From assembly GCF_014697025.1 (NCBI RefSeq), contig NZ_JACJRC010000010.1, positions 113,934-177,933 of the forward strand: a stretch of 64,000 bases of DNA, in the 5' to 3' direction. Positions 46,456 through 55,315 of this stretch are shown piece after piece. This stretch comes from Alkalinema sp. FACHB-956 (GTDB lineage Bacteria > Cyanobacteriota > Cyanobacteriia > Leptolyngbyales > Leptolyngbyaceae). How positions within the stretch are numbered: the stretch's first letter is position 1; each line of letters begins with the position of its first letter. The translations under genes and the position numbers were made by a program. Under the pieces are notes generated by a model that was given only the letters and a program-made list of their open reading frames with translations, was not told the origin of the DNA and made no database searches.

Positions 46456-46853
46456 ACAAGATGTCCTCGCAAATGCGACACTTTCAATCATCGACGGCAA
46501 TCCGCTGTAAATGTAGGGGAATATCCCCCAACCTAGGAGCGGGAACCTACCCAAAAAAAGTGAATTTCCAGGGAAGAAATTTTTGAGGCTAAATTTTAGT
46601 TAATGTTGATTAAAAAATGTATTAATAGGTACATTTATAAGTCCTAACTTTACAATTACCAACGATTAGTGAAGTTAGTTTTTGGACTCTATCGTTATTG
46701 TACACATTCTCCATACTTTACAATTACCAACGATTAGTGAAGTTAGTTTTTGGACTCTATCGTTATTGTACACATTCTCCATAGTTCTATACATTCCCTC
46801 TAGTTCCATTCCCCTGTACGCTGATTGTCTAGACTTTGTTCCGATACAATTCC
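46456..46853. other. 398-bp intergenic region with tandem 68-bp duplication
   Basis: Between the hypothetical gene and queA. It contains an exact 68-bp tandem duplication (46647-46782) and is otherwise AT-rich. No promoter pair was convincing. Confidence 0.6.
46647..46782. repeat. Exact 68-bp tandem duplication upstream of queA
   Basis: Bases 46647-46714 and 46715-46782 are identical (both start ACTTTACAATTACC and end CACATTCTCCAT). The second copy ends 71 bases before the queA start, so a promoter or operator could have been doubled. The identity of the copies points to a recent event. Confidence 0.95.
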
Positions 46854-47930
46854 ATGGATCTCGATCGCAGCCTCTCGGCCTACGACTACACCTTACCGGA
46901 GACACAGATTGCCCAAAATCCCGCCCATCCCAGGGATCATTCTCGGCTGATGGTCATCTCCGATCGCTCCCAGCATCGTCATCAACATTTTTATGAGCTA
47001 GAGCAATTCCTCCAACCGGGCGACCTGTTAGTGATGAACAACACGCGGGTGATTCCGGCGCGATTGTACGGCCACAAGCCCACCGGTAGCCAAGTTGAAG
47101 TTCTCTTATTGGAGGAAAAAAGTCCTAACCAGTGGCTTGCACTGGTCAAACCGGGTCGCAAGTTACAACCCGGTGCAGTGATTGAATTTACGCCGATCGC
47201 CCCCCAGAACACATCCGTGCAATTAGCTGCAACCATCCTCGATCGGGACAGCGCTACGGGAGGCCGACTCCTGGAATTCCGCACTGCAACGAATCAGTCT
47301 TTGCTAGAAGTGATTGAGCAATACGGGCACATGCCCTTGCCGCCCTACATCCAGGACAGCCAATCCACCCCGGAGCAATACCAAACGGTCTACGGCGATC
47401 GCCTCGGATCCGCCGCTGCCCCCACAGCAGGCTTGCACTTCACCCCAGAATTACTGGAACGGTTAACCCAAAAGGGGGTGGATCGCACATTTGTTACATT
47501 ACATGTCGGCGTGGGCACCTTCCGTCCCGTGGAAGTGGAGGACATCACCCAGCACGAGATGCATGGGGAGTGGATTGAAGTCCCAGCGGAAACCGTTGAA
47601 AAGGTGCGGCAAACCCAAATCAATGGGGGGCGCGTGATTGCCGTGGGAACAACCTCTGCCCGATCGCTCGAAGGAGCCTCCCAGCGATCGGGGAAGCTGG
47701 AACCCTACTGCGGCAAAACGGAGATTTTTATCTATCCCGGTTACGATTGGAAAACCGTGGATGGAATGATCACCAATTTCCACCTCCCGAAATCCAGCTT
47801 GATGATGATGATCAGTGCACTGATTGGCCGTCAGCGACTGTTGGATCTCTACGCAGAAGCGATTCGTGAGAACTACCGTTTTTATTCCTTCGGGGATGCC
47901 ATGCTGATTTTGCCCGAGGCCAAAATTTAG
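46854..47930 (+). CDS. queA: S-adenosylmethionine:tRNA ribosyltransferase-isomerase
   Basis: A 358-residue enzyme that moves the ribosyl part of SAM onto preQ1-tRNA to form epoxyqueuosine. It begins MDLDRSLSAYDYTLPETQIA, with later conserved VMNNTRVIPARL, GHMPLPPYI, AAPTAGLHFT, LHVGVGTFRPV and VGTTSARSLE. The frame runs 6 codons further upstream, but ATG 46854 is the position used by the family. An exact 68-bp duplication lies just upstream. It is followed by priA on the opposite strand. Confidence 0.97.
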   Translation: MDLDRSLSAYDYTLPETQIAQNPAHPRDHSRLMVISDRSQHRHQHFYELEQFLQPGDLLVMNNTRVIPARLYGHKPTGSQVEVLLLEEKSPNQWLALVKPGRKLQPGAVIEFTPIAPQNTSVQLAATILDRDSATGGRLLEFRTATNQSLLEVIEQYGHMPLPPYIQDSQSTPEQYQTVYGDRLGSAAAPTAGLHFTPELLERLTQKGVDRTFVTLHVGVGTFRPVEVEDITQHEMHGEWIEVPAETVEKVRQTQINGGRVIAVGTTSARSLEGASQRSGKLEPYCGKTEIFIYPGYDWKTVDGMITNFHLPKSSLMMMISALIGRQRLLDLYAEAIRENYRFYSFGDAMLILPEAKI

Positions 47931-47965
47931 CCTGGATCGCTATCCATTTCCGACCACACCACCCG

Positions 47966-50410
47966 TCACAACAAATTCATCGGATCAATGTCGATCGTTA
48001 AGCTGACGGACTGGCCGCAGTACGATCGAAGGGTAGCTAAGTCCGGCAAATTGGGGACACTTCCCAGAGGACTCTTCAGTAATATTTGCCAACGGTAGCG
48101 CTGCGCCACTCGTAAAATCGCCGCCGGGGCGGGGCCGAGGAGTTCATAGTTTGCATCCGGTTTTGCATCCAGCTGCGTCAGAACTTGGGCTACCCGATCG
48201 GCAGCTTTTTGCACCGCCACGGCATCGGGACTACTGAACTTCAGCAAAATCAGCCGTCCCGTAGGCGGATAATTCAACGCAGCTCTCAGGGGCAATTCCG
48301 CTGCTACAAAGGCCGCATAGTCCTGTTTCACCACTGCCTGCACGACGGGATGCTCCGGCGTGTAGGTCTGCAAAATCACGCGACCAGGGTCAGCTCCACG
48401 CCCCGATCGGCCCGCCACCTGCAGTAGGGTTTGAAAGGCCCGTTCACTGGCCCGGAAATCCTGGAGATGGAGTAACCCATCTGCCGCCACAATGCCGACC
48501 AGCGTCACCTGGGGAAGATCAATCCCTTTGGTCAGCATTTGTGTCCCGACTAGGAGATCCGCGTCCCCATTGGCAAAGCGGGTCAGTAAAGCGCGATGGG
48601 CTCCTTTGGTGCGTGTTGTATCACTGTCAAATCGCAATACCCGCAGCTCTGGAAATAACTTTGTTAACTCTTGGGTCACTTTTTGAGTCCCGCTGCCAAA
48701 ATGTTTGAAATAGGGAGAGGAACAGTCGGGACAATGCTGAGGTTGAACTTGAGTATATCCACAGTAATGACACCGCAATAACTCCACCGCATCCGCATGG
48801 GTGTGATGATAAGCCAGCGGAACATCACAGTTGGGACAATCCATCACATAGCCACAACTGCGACAGGAAACGTGGGTACTATGGCCACGACGATGGATAA
48901 ATAAAATTCCTTGCTGTCCAGTTTGTTTAAGCTGAGTAATATGTTCTTGCAACGCTCGACTGAACATCGATCGATTACCAGATTGCAATTCCCATCGCAT
49001 ATCTACAACTTGAATCTGGGGCATGGGTCGATCGTGAATTCGTCGGGGCATGGAGAGATAGATCGAGTCCGATCGCTGGGCCGTAGCCCAACTTTCAAAT
49101 GACGGGGTAGCAGACCCTAAAATTAAGGGACAGTTTGCAAGCTGCGATCGCCATTGGGCCACCGTCCGGGCATGGTAGCAGGGAACGGGTTGATCTTGTT
49201 TAAAACTGGAGTCATGTTCTTCATCTAGAATAATCAACCCCAAATTCGGCAGGGGCGCAAAAATAGCCGATCGGGTGCCAATCACAACCTGGGGCTGTCC
49301 CAGCAGCATTTGCCGCCAGGTATCGTAGCGTTCACCATCGGATAGGGCACTGTGATACACGCACACCCGATCGCCAAACCGCGCCCGAAAGCGATCGGTC
49401 AATTGCGGCGTTAACCCAATTTCCGGCACCAACACCAACGCCGATTGCCCCTGCTGTAACAGAGGCGCGATCGTTTGGAGATAGACCTCCGTTTTGCCCG
49501 ATCCCGTCACCCCATGCAACAGCACTTGCTGAGAGCCTTGCAACGATCGCAGATTAGCCAAAACCTGGGTTTGATCCGCAGTTAACACTTTGGCCATGTC
49601 GGCCTCGATCTCAGACTGTTCCTGACGCAGTATTTCACGCAGTTGCAGCGTCACTAAACCTTTTTTTTCTAAGGTTCTGACAACAGAAACACTGACTTGA
49701 CACTGTTGCAGTAATTCCGCCAGCCAGACCTCTCCCCCTCGCCGCTTCAGCTGATCCAAAACGGCCCGCTGCCGATCGCTCAGCCCTTCGCTCTGATCAG
49801 ACACCCAGGTCACCGTTTGCTGTTGTTTTGTCCGAATCTGCTCTGGGGGCTGTAAATAACTTTCCACAAGCCCTAAGGACTCTAGTTCCTGAGCCGCTCG
49901 ATTGGCCCCTTTAATTTTCTGCTGAATAAACTTCCAGGAATAATCTCCCGTTTTACTCTGTTGCAACAAATTCCATAATTTTTGAGCGGGCAAGGTTAAT
50001 TCAGGCAATGCGTCCGGTTCACTTTGTTGGCCGGTTTGGCAGCGCAGACGACGTTGCGATCGCGTCAGCAATCCTGGCGGTAATGCAACCCGAATCACCT
50101 GCATGAGGGAGGTTTGGTAATAGGTTGCCACCTGGTTTAACAATTGCCAGTAGGTGGAGGGAAAAAAGGCACGACTGACGATCGACTCCACTGGACGAAT
50201 TTGCTGCGGATCCAAATCATCGGTTAAGGCATTGAGCCAACGAATCGCGATCGCGCCGACCTGCTGCGCCCCAAAGGGAACTGTCAACACATCCCCCACT
50301 GCAATCTCCATACCCTGGGGGACGGTATAGGTGTATAGCCCCTGGGCTCCTGGACAATCCACCAAGACTTCTATCCATGGGCTCATGGGAACGATCGCCC
50401 CATCAGGCAT
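47966..50410 (-). CDS. priA: Primosomal protein N' (PriA helicase)
   Basis: About 814 residues of a 3'-5' superfamily 2 helicase that restarts stalled replication forks. The N-terminal 3'-DNA-binding domain opens with WIEVLVDCPGAQGLYTY. The helicase core has Walker A GVTGSGKTEVYL and DEEH in ILDEEHDSSF. Two Zn-binding Cys clusters follow (CRSCGYVMDCPNC and CHYCGYTQVQPQHCPDC), all four CxxC pairs intact. The start is not certain: ATG 50410 places about 9 residues before the conserved block as in relatives; ATG 50386 and TTG 50467 are alternatives. Confidence 0.97.
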   Translation of the reverse strand: MPDGAIVPMSPWIEVLVDCPGAQGLYTYTVPQGMEIAVGDVLTVPFGAQQVGAIAIRWLNALTDDLDPQQIRPVESIVSRAFFPSTYWQLLNQVATYYQTSLMQVIRVALPPGLLTRSQRRLRCQTGQQSEPDALPELTLPAQKLWNLLQQSKTGDYSWKFIQQKIKGANRAAQELESLGLVESYLQPPEQIRTKQQQTVTWVSDQSEGLSDRQRAVLDQLKRRGGEVWLAELLQQCQVSVSVVRTLEKKGLVTLQLREILRQEQSEIEADMAKVLTADQTQVLANLRSLQGSQQVLLHGVTGSGKTEVYLQTIAPLLQQGQSALVLVPEIGLTPQLTDRFRARFGDRVCVYHSALSDGERYDTWRQMLLGQPQVVIGTRSAIFAPLPNLGLIILDEEHDSSFKQDQPVPCYHARTVAQWRSQLANCPLILGSATPSFESWATAQRSDSIYLSMPRRIHDRPMPQIQVVDMRWELQSGNRSMFSRALQEHITQLKQTGQQGILFIHRRGHSTHVSCRSCGYVMDCPNCDVPLAYHHTHADAVELLRCHYCGYTQVQPQHCPDCSSPYFKHFGSGTQKVTQELTKLFPELRVLRFDSDTTRTKGAHRALLTRFANGDADLLVGTQMLTKGIDLPQVTLVGIVAADGLLHLQDFRASERAFQTLLQVAGRSGRGADPGRVILQTYTPEHPVVQAVVKQDYAAFVAAELPLRAALNYPPTGRLILLKFSSPDAVAVQKAADRVAQVLTQLDAKPDANYELLGPAPAAILRVAQRYRWQILLKSPLGSVPNLPDLATLRSYCGQSVSLTIDIDPMNLL

Positions 50411-51495
50411 AATTGCAGCACTATCCAAAGGTGACACAGGCACGCTTTCCAACAATATTTCCCACAATACTTCCCAATGAGCTGATTAGAATCTTCTCCC
50501 TGAATATAGCGAACTTTACTATAGCCATTTGCCTATAGCAAATTGTCTACAGCGACTGTATTGGAAAGTACTGAACTCCAATGCGTCATACAAAATTGAG
50601 CCCCATAGCCCCCCCTATACCGTTAACCCGCTAAAGCTTAAGAAAAAGTGCAGAACTTCCTACAACAGCTAAGAGAATGCTAAAAAATCTACACTTAGAA
50701 AAGTTTTCTGAGTGTTTTACTTCCCAAAAAACAGTCATGGATATTGTCTCCCATTGAACCAAAACGCCAAAGTTAAGAGCGAGTACTTAAACTCAGTTAA
50801 AACTCATCCAACAGTTTTACAGCCTTTTAGGCCAATTCTTGACCCGCTTAAAGTCGGTGTAGCTGCTGATTATGAACCATTTGTCCAGCACTCTATGTCA
50901 CAACTCTACGCTGAAACAGATCGTCTATTTATTTCTAGCTGATAATAAGGGATGTAAATTTTTCAAGAATTTCGTTAAATTAACTACAGAATATAATTAT
51001 TCAAACTTTAAAATTGTAGGTCTACGGAAGTTAGGTCCATGGAAGTCTCAGAAGAGGGTAAATGCTCTCTCAGCAAGACTCAGGCTTACAAAATGCATCA
51101 ACCAACTTCTACCGTTTCAGAATTTTTTGCATCTTTCCTTATAGTTTAGCTAACTGCCGTAGTAGCAACCTTTTTCACTGAGTTTGCCACTTAGCTGAGC
51201 GTGTTCCTAGCAAGTCTTGTTGCTCCGTCTAGAATAGGGCTGAGCTATCTAGTTCAATGATTCAACCTAATTCGTTCAGTTGAGCAGTTTCCAATTCCAA
51301 TATTGTCATCTTTGCAAAAAAATCCCATGAGTACGGGTTGAACTGTCTTTCGGTTGTGAATCATTTAACTAATGGACTAACAGTTGAAACAGCAAGTCTT
51401 TTTAGAGTCTTTCAAATAACTGTTCCCTGCTTTATTCTCTACACTCCACTAATCATTTTTCACTGAATATTTAAACCCCCATCCATCATTTTAAA
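50411..51495. other. 1.1-kb AT-rich intergenic region
   Basis: Upstream of the second sigma factor and 5' of priA. The only frames (up to 90 codons, near 50712-51144) have no family resemblance, lack good ribosome-binding sites and are not credited as genes. A long untranslated leader or a regulatory RNA for the sigma gene could lie here, but I see no signature of a known one. Confidence 0.5.
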
Positions 51496-52689
51496 ATGAG
51501 CAGAAAATCAAATTCCACCTCTCATTTAGAAGTCCTTTCCAGTGAACCTCGATCGAACTCAGGAGAGTCATTAGAGTCTATACAAGCGGATTCATTTGGT
51601 AATTTTTTAGACATCGATAAAGCTGACCTCATCACCCTGGAAGTTTTTGATGAACCTGATGGGTTTGATGACTCCAGTAACCTGGAATCCTTAGAAGAGA
51701 CTGCACAACCTACTTGGACAGCGACCTATAGCCGTGGGATCTCAGATGATGCGATCGGGTCTTTTTTCAAGGAAATGGCTCGCTATCCCTTATTAAAAGC
51801 AGATCAAGAAATTGAACTGGCACGCCAAATCCGAACTGGCAACGAGATTGAGCGCCATCGAGAGAATTTGACAACAGCGCTCGATCGAGCACCTACAAAA
51901 TTGGAATTAGCCAATCATCTGAGCTTTACCGAAAAACAACTGGATCATCAGCTGCACCTAAGTCGGGTGGCTAAACGGACAATGATTCGCTCTAACCTCC
52001 GTCTGGTTGTCTCGATCGCAAAGCGCTACTTGAATCGTGGAGTTCCGTTCCTAGATTTGATCCAGGAAGGGGCTTTGGGTTTGCACCGTGCCACTGAAAA
52101 GTTTGATCCAGACAAAGGATATAAATTCTCTACCTATGCCTATTGGTGGATCAGACAGGGCATTACACGAACGATCGCAAACGATGCCAGAACCATCCGT
52201 TTACCCATCCATATTGTAGAAAAACTCAATAAGCTGAAACGGGCTCAACGTGATCTTCGGCGAGACCTCGGCAGAAATCCAACGGAGGCAGAATTAGCTA
52301 CATCATTAGCAATTCCCCTAGATCAAGTTGCCTATCTTCAGCAAGTACGCCGCCAATCGCTATCCCTCAACCATCGAGTCGGCAAAGGTGAAGATACGGA
52401 ATTACTGGATTTATTAGAAGATGGCATGACCCAGTCTCCTGAAGCTCAAATGAGTGAAGCTGTCATGCGGCAAGAAATTACTGAAATCTTGGGCACTGTT
52501 CTGACGCAACGGGAGCGTGATGTCATTTCGCTGCGGTATGGCTTAACCACCAGTAAACCTTGCACCCTTGAGGAAGTGGGCTGTATTTTTAATCTTTCTA
52601 GGGAACGGGTTCGACAAATTCAAAGTAAGGCCATGCGCAAGCTGCGACGGCCCCAAGTGGCTGAGCGTCTTAAAGGCTGGCTAGGGTGA
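51496..52689 (+). CDS. RNA polymerase sigma factor, RpoD/SigA family (group 2 type)
   Basis: A 397-residue sigma-70 factor. An acidic Ser-rich N-terminus (~1-85) precedes region 1.2 ([20 protein letters not shown]). A ~45-residue spacer (RAPTKLELANHLSFTEKQL) that looks like an extra helix-turn-helix separates it from region 2 ([29 protein letters not shown]). Regions 3 and 4 end with [20 protein letters not shown]. Unlike the factor at 1926, it carries the spacer, so the two are different subtypes. ATG 51496 follows a long AT-rich leader. Group 2 sigma factors serve stress, circadian or nitrogen responses in cyanobacteria; which applies here is unknown. Confidence 0.93.
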   Translation: MSRKSNSTSHLEVLSSEPRSNSGESLESIQADSFGNFLDIDKADLITLEVFDEPDGFDDSSNLESLEETAQPTWTATYSRGISDDAIGSFFKEMARYPLLKADQEIELARQIRTGNEIERHRENLTTALDRAPTKLELANHLSFTEKQLDHQLHLSRVAKRTMIRSNLRLVVSIAKRYLNRGVPFLDLIQEGALGLHRATEKFDPDKGYKFSTYAYWWIRQGITRTIANDARTIRLPIHIVEKLNKLKRAQRDLRRDLGRNPTEAELATSLAIPLDQVAYLQQVRRQSLSLNHRVGKGEDTELLDLLEDGMTQSPEAQMSEAVMRQEITEILGTVLTQRERDVISLRYGLTTSKPCTLEEVGCIFNLSRERVRQIQSKAMRKLRRPQVAERLKGWLG

Positions 52690-52824
52690 CTTTTTCCTTG
52701 AGTGACCGGATGTTTAACTCGGGATGCATAGGCTGGCTATCCGTATGACAATGAAACTTATCCAGATTTGTTATGGATAGAAGTTTCCCCCGTTGCCTTG
52801 CGGTTTGATACAGGAGATCAGGAA

Positions 52825-53031
52825 ATGAAAATTTGGGTCAATGAACAGTTGGATCCAGCTGGATTACTTTATGTCTGTATTGCTTGCTGTGACGAACAAC
52901 AAGCCCAGGACTGTCGTCAATCCTTTGAGGAAAATTTGACCCAGCAGCAAAAATCAGCAGGCTGGATAGTTAGGACTCGAACAGTAGAATCTTGGGATGA
53001 AGTCCCGGCCAGTGCGTTAAAACTGGACTAA
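52825..53031 (+). CDS. Small conserved protein of unknown function
   Basis: A 68-residue soluble protein (MKIWVNEQLDPAGLLYVCIACC at its N-terminus) with a CACC-like Cys pair and several acidic residues, ending WDEVPASALKLD. The ATG at 52825 is preceded by AGGAG and AGGAA. A longer frame to TTG 52768 is less likely. It lies 135 bases after the sigma factor and 46 bases before argD, in the same direction. I recognise no function. Confidence 0.62.
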   Translation: MKIWVNEQLDPAGLLYVCIACCDEQQAQDCRQSFEENLTQQQKSAGWIVRTRTVESWDEVPASALKLD

Positions 53032-53077
53032 ATTGAATTGAACCCTTGAATTGATCTACCGTTGCGAGGCGATCGTT

Positions 53078-54334
53078 GTGAGTCTGAATACCCTGATTAA
53101 GTCAGAGCAGTCAGTTGCTGAACCTGGTAGCTCTGAACCATTTGATACCTGTGTGATGTCAACCTATGGGCGTTTTCCCTTAACCTTAGTGCGGGGGGCA
53201 GGGTGTCGGGTCTGGGACGATCGAGATCGCTCCTACTTGGACTTTGTGGCAGGGATTGCAACCTGTACCCTAGGCCATGCCCACCCAGCAATGGTGCAGG
53301 CTGTGACCCAGCAGATGCAGACCCTGCATCATGTTTCCAATTTGTACTACATTCCACCCCAGGGTGATTTGGCGAAATGGTTGGTGGATCATTCCTGCGC
53401 CGATCGCGTCTTTTTCTGTAATTCGGGTGCTGAAGCCAATGAAGGCGCGATTAAGCTAGCCCGCAAGTATGCCCATGTGCGTCGGGGAATTGAAAATCCG
53501 GTGATTGTGACTGCTCAAGCCAGTTTCCATGGGCGAACCCTAGCAACCGTCACTGCTACCGGCCAACCCAAATACCAACAGAACTTCAGTCCCTTGGTTC
53601 CAGGGTTTCACTATGTTCCCTATAACGATTTAGCTGCACTGGAAGCTGTGATTGAAGCGTTAGATGCAGAGACTCCTCAAGTCGCAGCAATTCTTTTGGA
53701 ACCCTTGCAAGGTGAAGGCGGCGTCCGCCCCGGCGATCAGGCTTATTTCCAACGGGTTCGTCAGTTGTGTGATGAAAAGGAGATTCTGCTGATTCTGGAT
53801 GAAGTGCAAACTGGGATGGGACGCACAGGACATCTTTGGGGCCATGAAACGTTGGGGATTGAACCGGATATTTTCACATCTGCAAAGGGGTTAGGGGGGG
53901 GCGTTCCGATCGGCGCTGTTCTGTGCAAAGCGTCCTGTGATGTTTTCCAACCGGGGGATCACGCCAGTACCTATGGTGGCAATCCTTTAGTCTGTGCAGT
54001 GGCTCTATCGGTTTGTCAGACCCTAGAACGGGAGCACATTCTCCAGAATGTGCAGCAGCGAGGTGAGCAGTTGAGGTCGGGGCTTCAGACCTTGGCTAGC
54101 AAGTACCCTCACCTGATTTCCGAAGTGCGAGGATGGGGCTTAATTAATGGTTTGGAATTGAAGCCTGATCAACCGGTAACTGCGATCGAAGTGGTTAAAG
54201 CAGCGATGCAAGAGGGCTTGTTACTCGTTCCTGCAGGGCCCCAGGTCGTGCGATTTGTCCCCCCGTTAATCGTTAGCGCAGAAGAAGTTGAGCAAGCTTT
54301 AGCCCTATGTGATCTGGCTTTAGCACAGGTTTAG
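53078..54334 (+). CDS. argD: Acetylornithine aminotransferase
   Basis: A 418-residue class III PLP aminotransferase of arginine biosynthesis. It has the GAGCRVWDDRDRSYLDFVAG opening, the cofactor region FFCNSGAEANEGAIKLARKY, LLEPLQGEGGV, LILDEVQTGMGRTG (Asp binding the PLP ring nitrogen) and the PLP Lys in TSAKGLGGGVPIGA. GTG 53078 has GAGG eight bases upstream; TTG 53051 is the alternative. Closely related omega-aminotransferases exist, but the length and motifs fit ArgD. Confidence 0.92.
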   Translation: MSLNTLIKSEQSVAEPGSSEPFDTCVMSTYGRFPLTLVRGAGCRVWDDRDRSYLDFVAGIATCTLGHAHPAMVQAVTQQMQTLHHVSNLYYIPPQGDLAKWLVDHSCADRVFFCNSGAEANEGAIKLARKYAHVRRGIENPVIVTAQASFHGRTLATVTATGQPKYQQNFSPLVPGFHYVPYNDLAALEAVIEALDAETPQVAAILLEPLQGEGGVRPGDQAYFQRVRQLCDEKEILLILDEVQTGMGRTGHLWGHETLGIEPDIFTSAKGLGGGVPIGAVLCKASCDVFQPGDHASTYGGNPLVCAVALSVCQTLEREHILQNVQQRGEQLRSGLQTLASKYPHLISEVRGWGLINGLELKPDQPVTAIEVVKAAMQEGLLLVPAGPQVVRFVPPLIVSAEEVEQALALCDLALAQV

Positions 54335-54415
54335 TCCTAGGGATGTAGGCTAGAGCAACTGTCTGCAATCCAGACGACTGGCGGGTGCAATGATACTGCC
54401 CGCTGAATTCGCTCT

Positions 54416-54444
54416 TTGCGATTGGCAGTTGATCTGTATACAAT
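54416..54444 (+). promoter_or_regulatory. Predicted promoter of rpmB
   Basis: TTGCGA (54416-54421) and TACAAT (54439-54444) are spaced by 17 bases, a good sigma-70 type arrangement. The rpmB start is 48 bases downstream of the -10 box, allowing a short leader. Confidence 0.55.
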
Positions 54445-54491
54445 GAGAGACTGCATGAAATGTCGAACATTCACAGCTTGGAGAACGAAGC

Positions 54492-54728
54492 ATGTCCCGT
54501 GTATGTCAGTTGACTGGCAAGAAAGCTAATAATGCCATGGCGGTGTCCCACTCTCACCGCCGGACAAAAAAGCTGCAAGAAGCTAATCTGCAATGGAAGC
54601 GCATTTGGTGGCCGGAAGGAAATCGCTTTGTGCGTTTGCGCCTTTCTACAAAAGCAATCAAAACCCTGGAAATCAAAGGTCTATCCGCTTTTGCTAAGCA
54701 AGCAGGGCTCAATCTAAACAAACTGTAA
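54492..54728 (+). CDS. rpmB: 50S ribosomal protein L28
   Basis: A 78-residue ribosomal protein with the L28 opening [20 protein letters not shown] and the later basic block [19 protein letters not shown]. It is monocistronic, with GGAG in front of ATG 54492, a predicted promoter upstream and a strong hairpin downstream. Length is usual for bacteria. Confidence 0.97.
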   Translation: MSRVCQLTGKKANNAMAVSHSHRRTKKLQEANLQWKRIWWPEGNRFVRLRLSTKAIKTLEIKGLSAFAKQAGLNLNKL

Positions 54729-54787
54729 ATCTCTACTCGAAGGTTGTTGTCAAATCAACCACTCAGATGGTGCAGATTAGCCAATGG

Positions 54788-54820
54788 GGGCGATAGTCTT
54801 GAAACTTAAGACTATCGCCC
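54788..54820 (+). terminator. Rho-independent terminator of rpmB
   Basis: A perfect 13-bp stem (GGGCGATAGTCTT and its complement) closes a 7-base loop, with CCAA/TTGG extending it, and a T-rich stretch follows (TTGGTTATTTT). It sits 59 bases after the rpmB stop. Confidence 0.8.
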
Positions 54821-55315
54821 TTGGTTATTTTGAGGGAATTTGGCGGGAAATCTTTCCCTTAGCAAAAAGATACTCATCTAAACTTTACGTGATCGGGTTT
54901 ATCAAAGGCTGCGATCGCGGGTACGTTAGGAATAATCCGACAACTCTAAGCAATTTTGGCAAATAACTTACTAGATTTTGCCGATTAACACAGTCGAGGA
55001 ATCTGTTTTGCTGAATTCTACGGAGTCAATTGGGAGGAAAATCGCCCTATCTTCATGGGTACAAGCTACTTCAATGAATTATTCCGAGTAAATAATTGAT
55101 TGATAACTATCATTCCCCTGAGACCATATAGAGGGAAATCGAAGGAATCTGCTGGTTTTTTGCCAGTTTGAAAAGTAGTGAGTAATATCGAAACAGGTTT
55201 CCATCTAACCTGACTCTTCTGGGTATACAGCCCAAAAGTAGAAAACCCGGATAATCGGATTAATTACCTTCTCTCAGCATCCAGTTTTGCAGCATTTGCT
55301 CTTTAATCATTCGCT
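54821..55315. other. 495-bp intergenic region before hpsA
   Basis: Leader and promoter region of the hps locus. No gene, repeat or convincing promoter was recognised; a short frame that overlaps the rpmB terminator (54784-54966) is not credited. Confidence 0.5.

Noticed and set aside
46822..46850. Possible promoter (TACAAT at 46845) just before queA
   Set aside because: The TACAAT ends 3 bases before the start codon and no -35 box is at a proper distance, so it would give a leaderless message; not convincing.
46675..46905. 76-codon minus-strand frame with repeated residues
   Set aside because: The repetition comes from the 68-bp tandem duplication and the frame overlaps the queA start; not coding.
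50712..51144. Two overlapping frames of 76 and 90 codons in the 1.1-kb gap
   Set aside because: No family resemblance, no good Shine-Dalgarno sequence and AT-rich background where such frames arise by chance.
54784..54966. 60-codon frame downstream of rpmB
   Set aside because: It begins inside the perfect terminator hairpin and has no similarity to known proteins.
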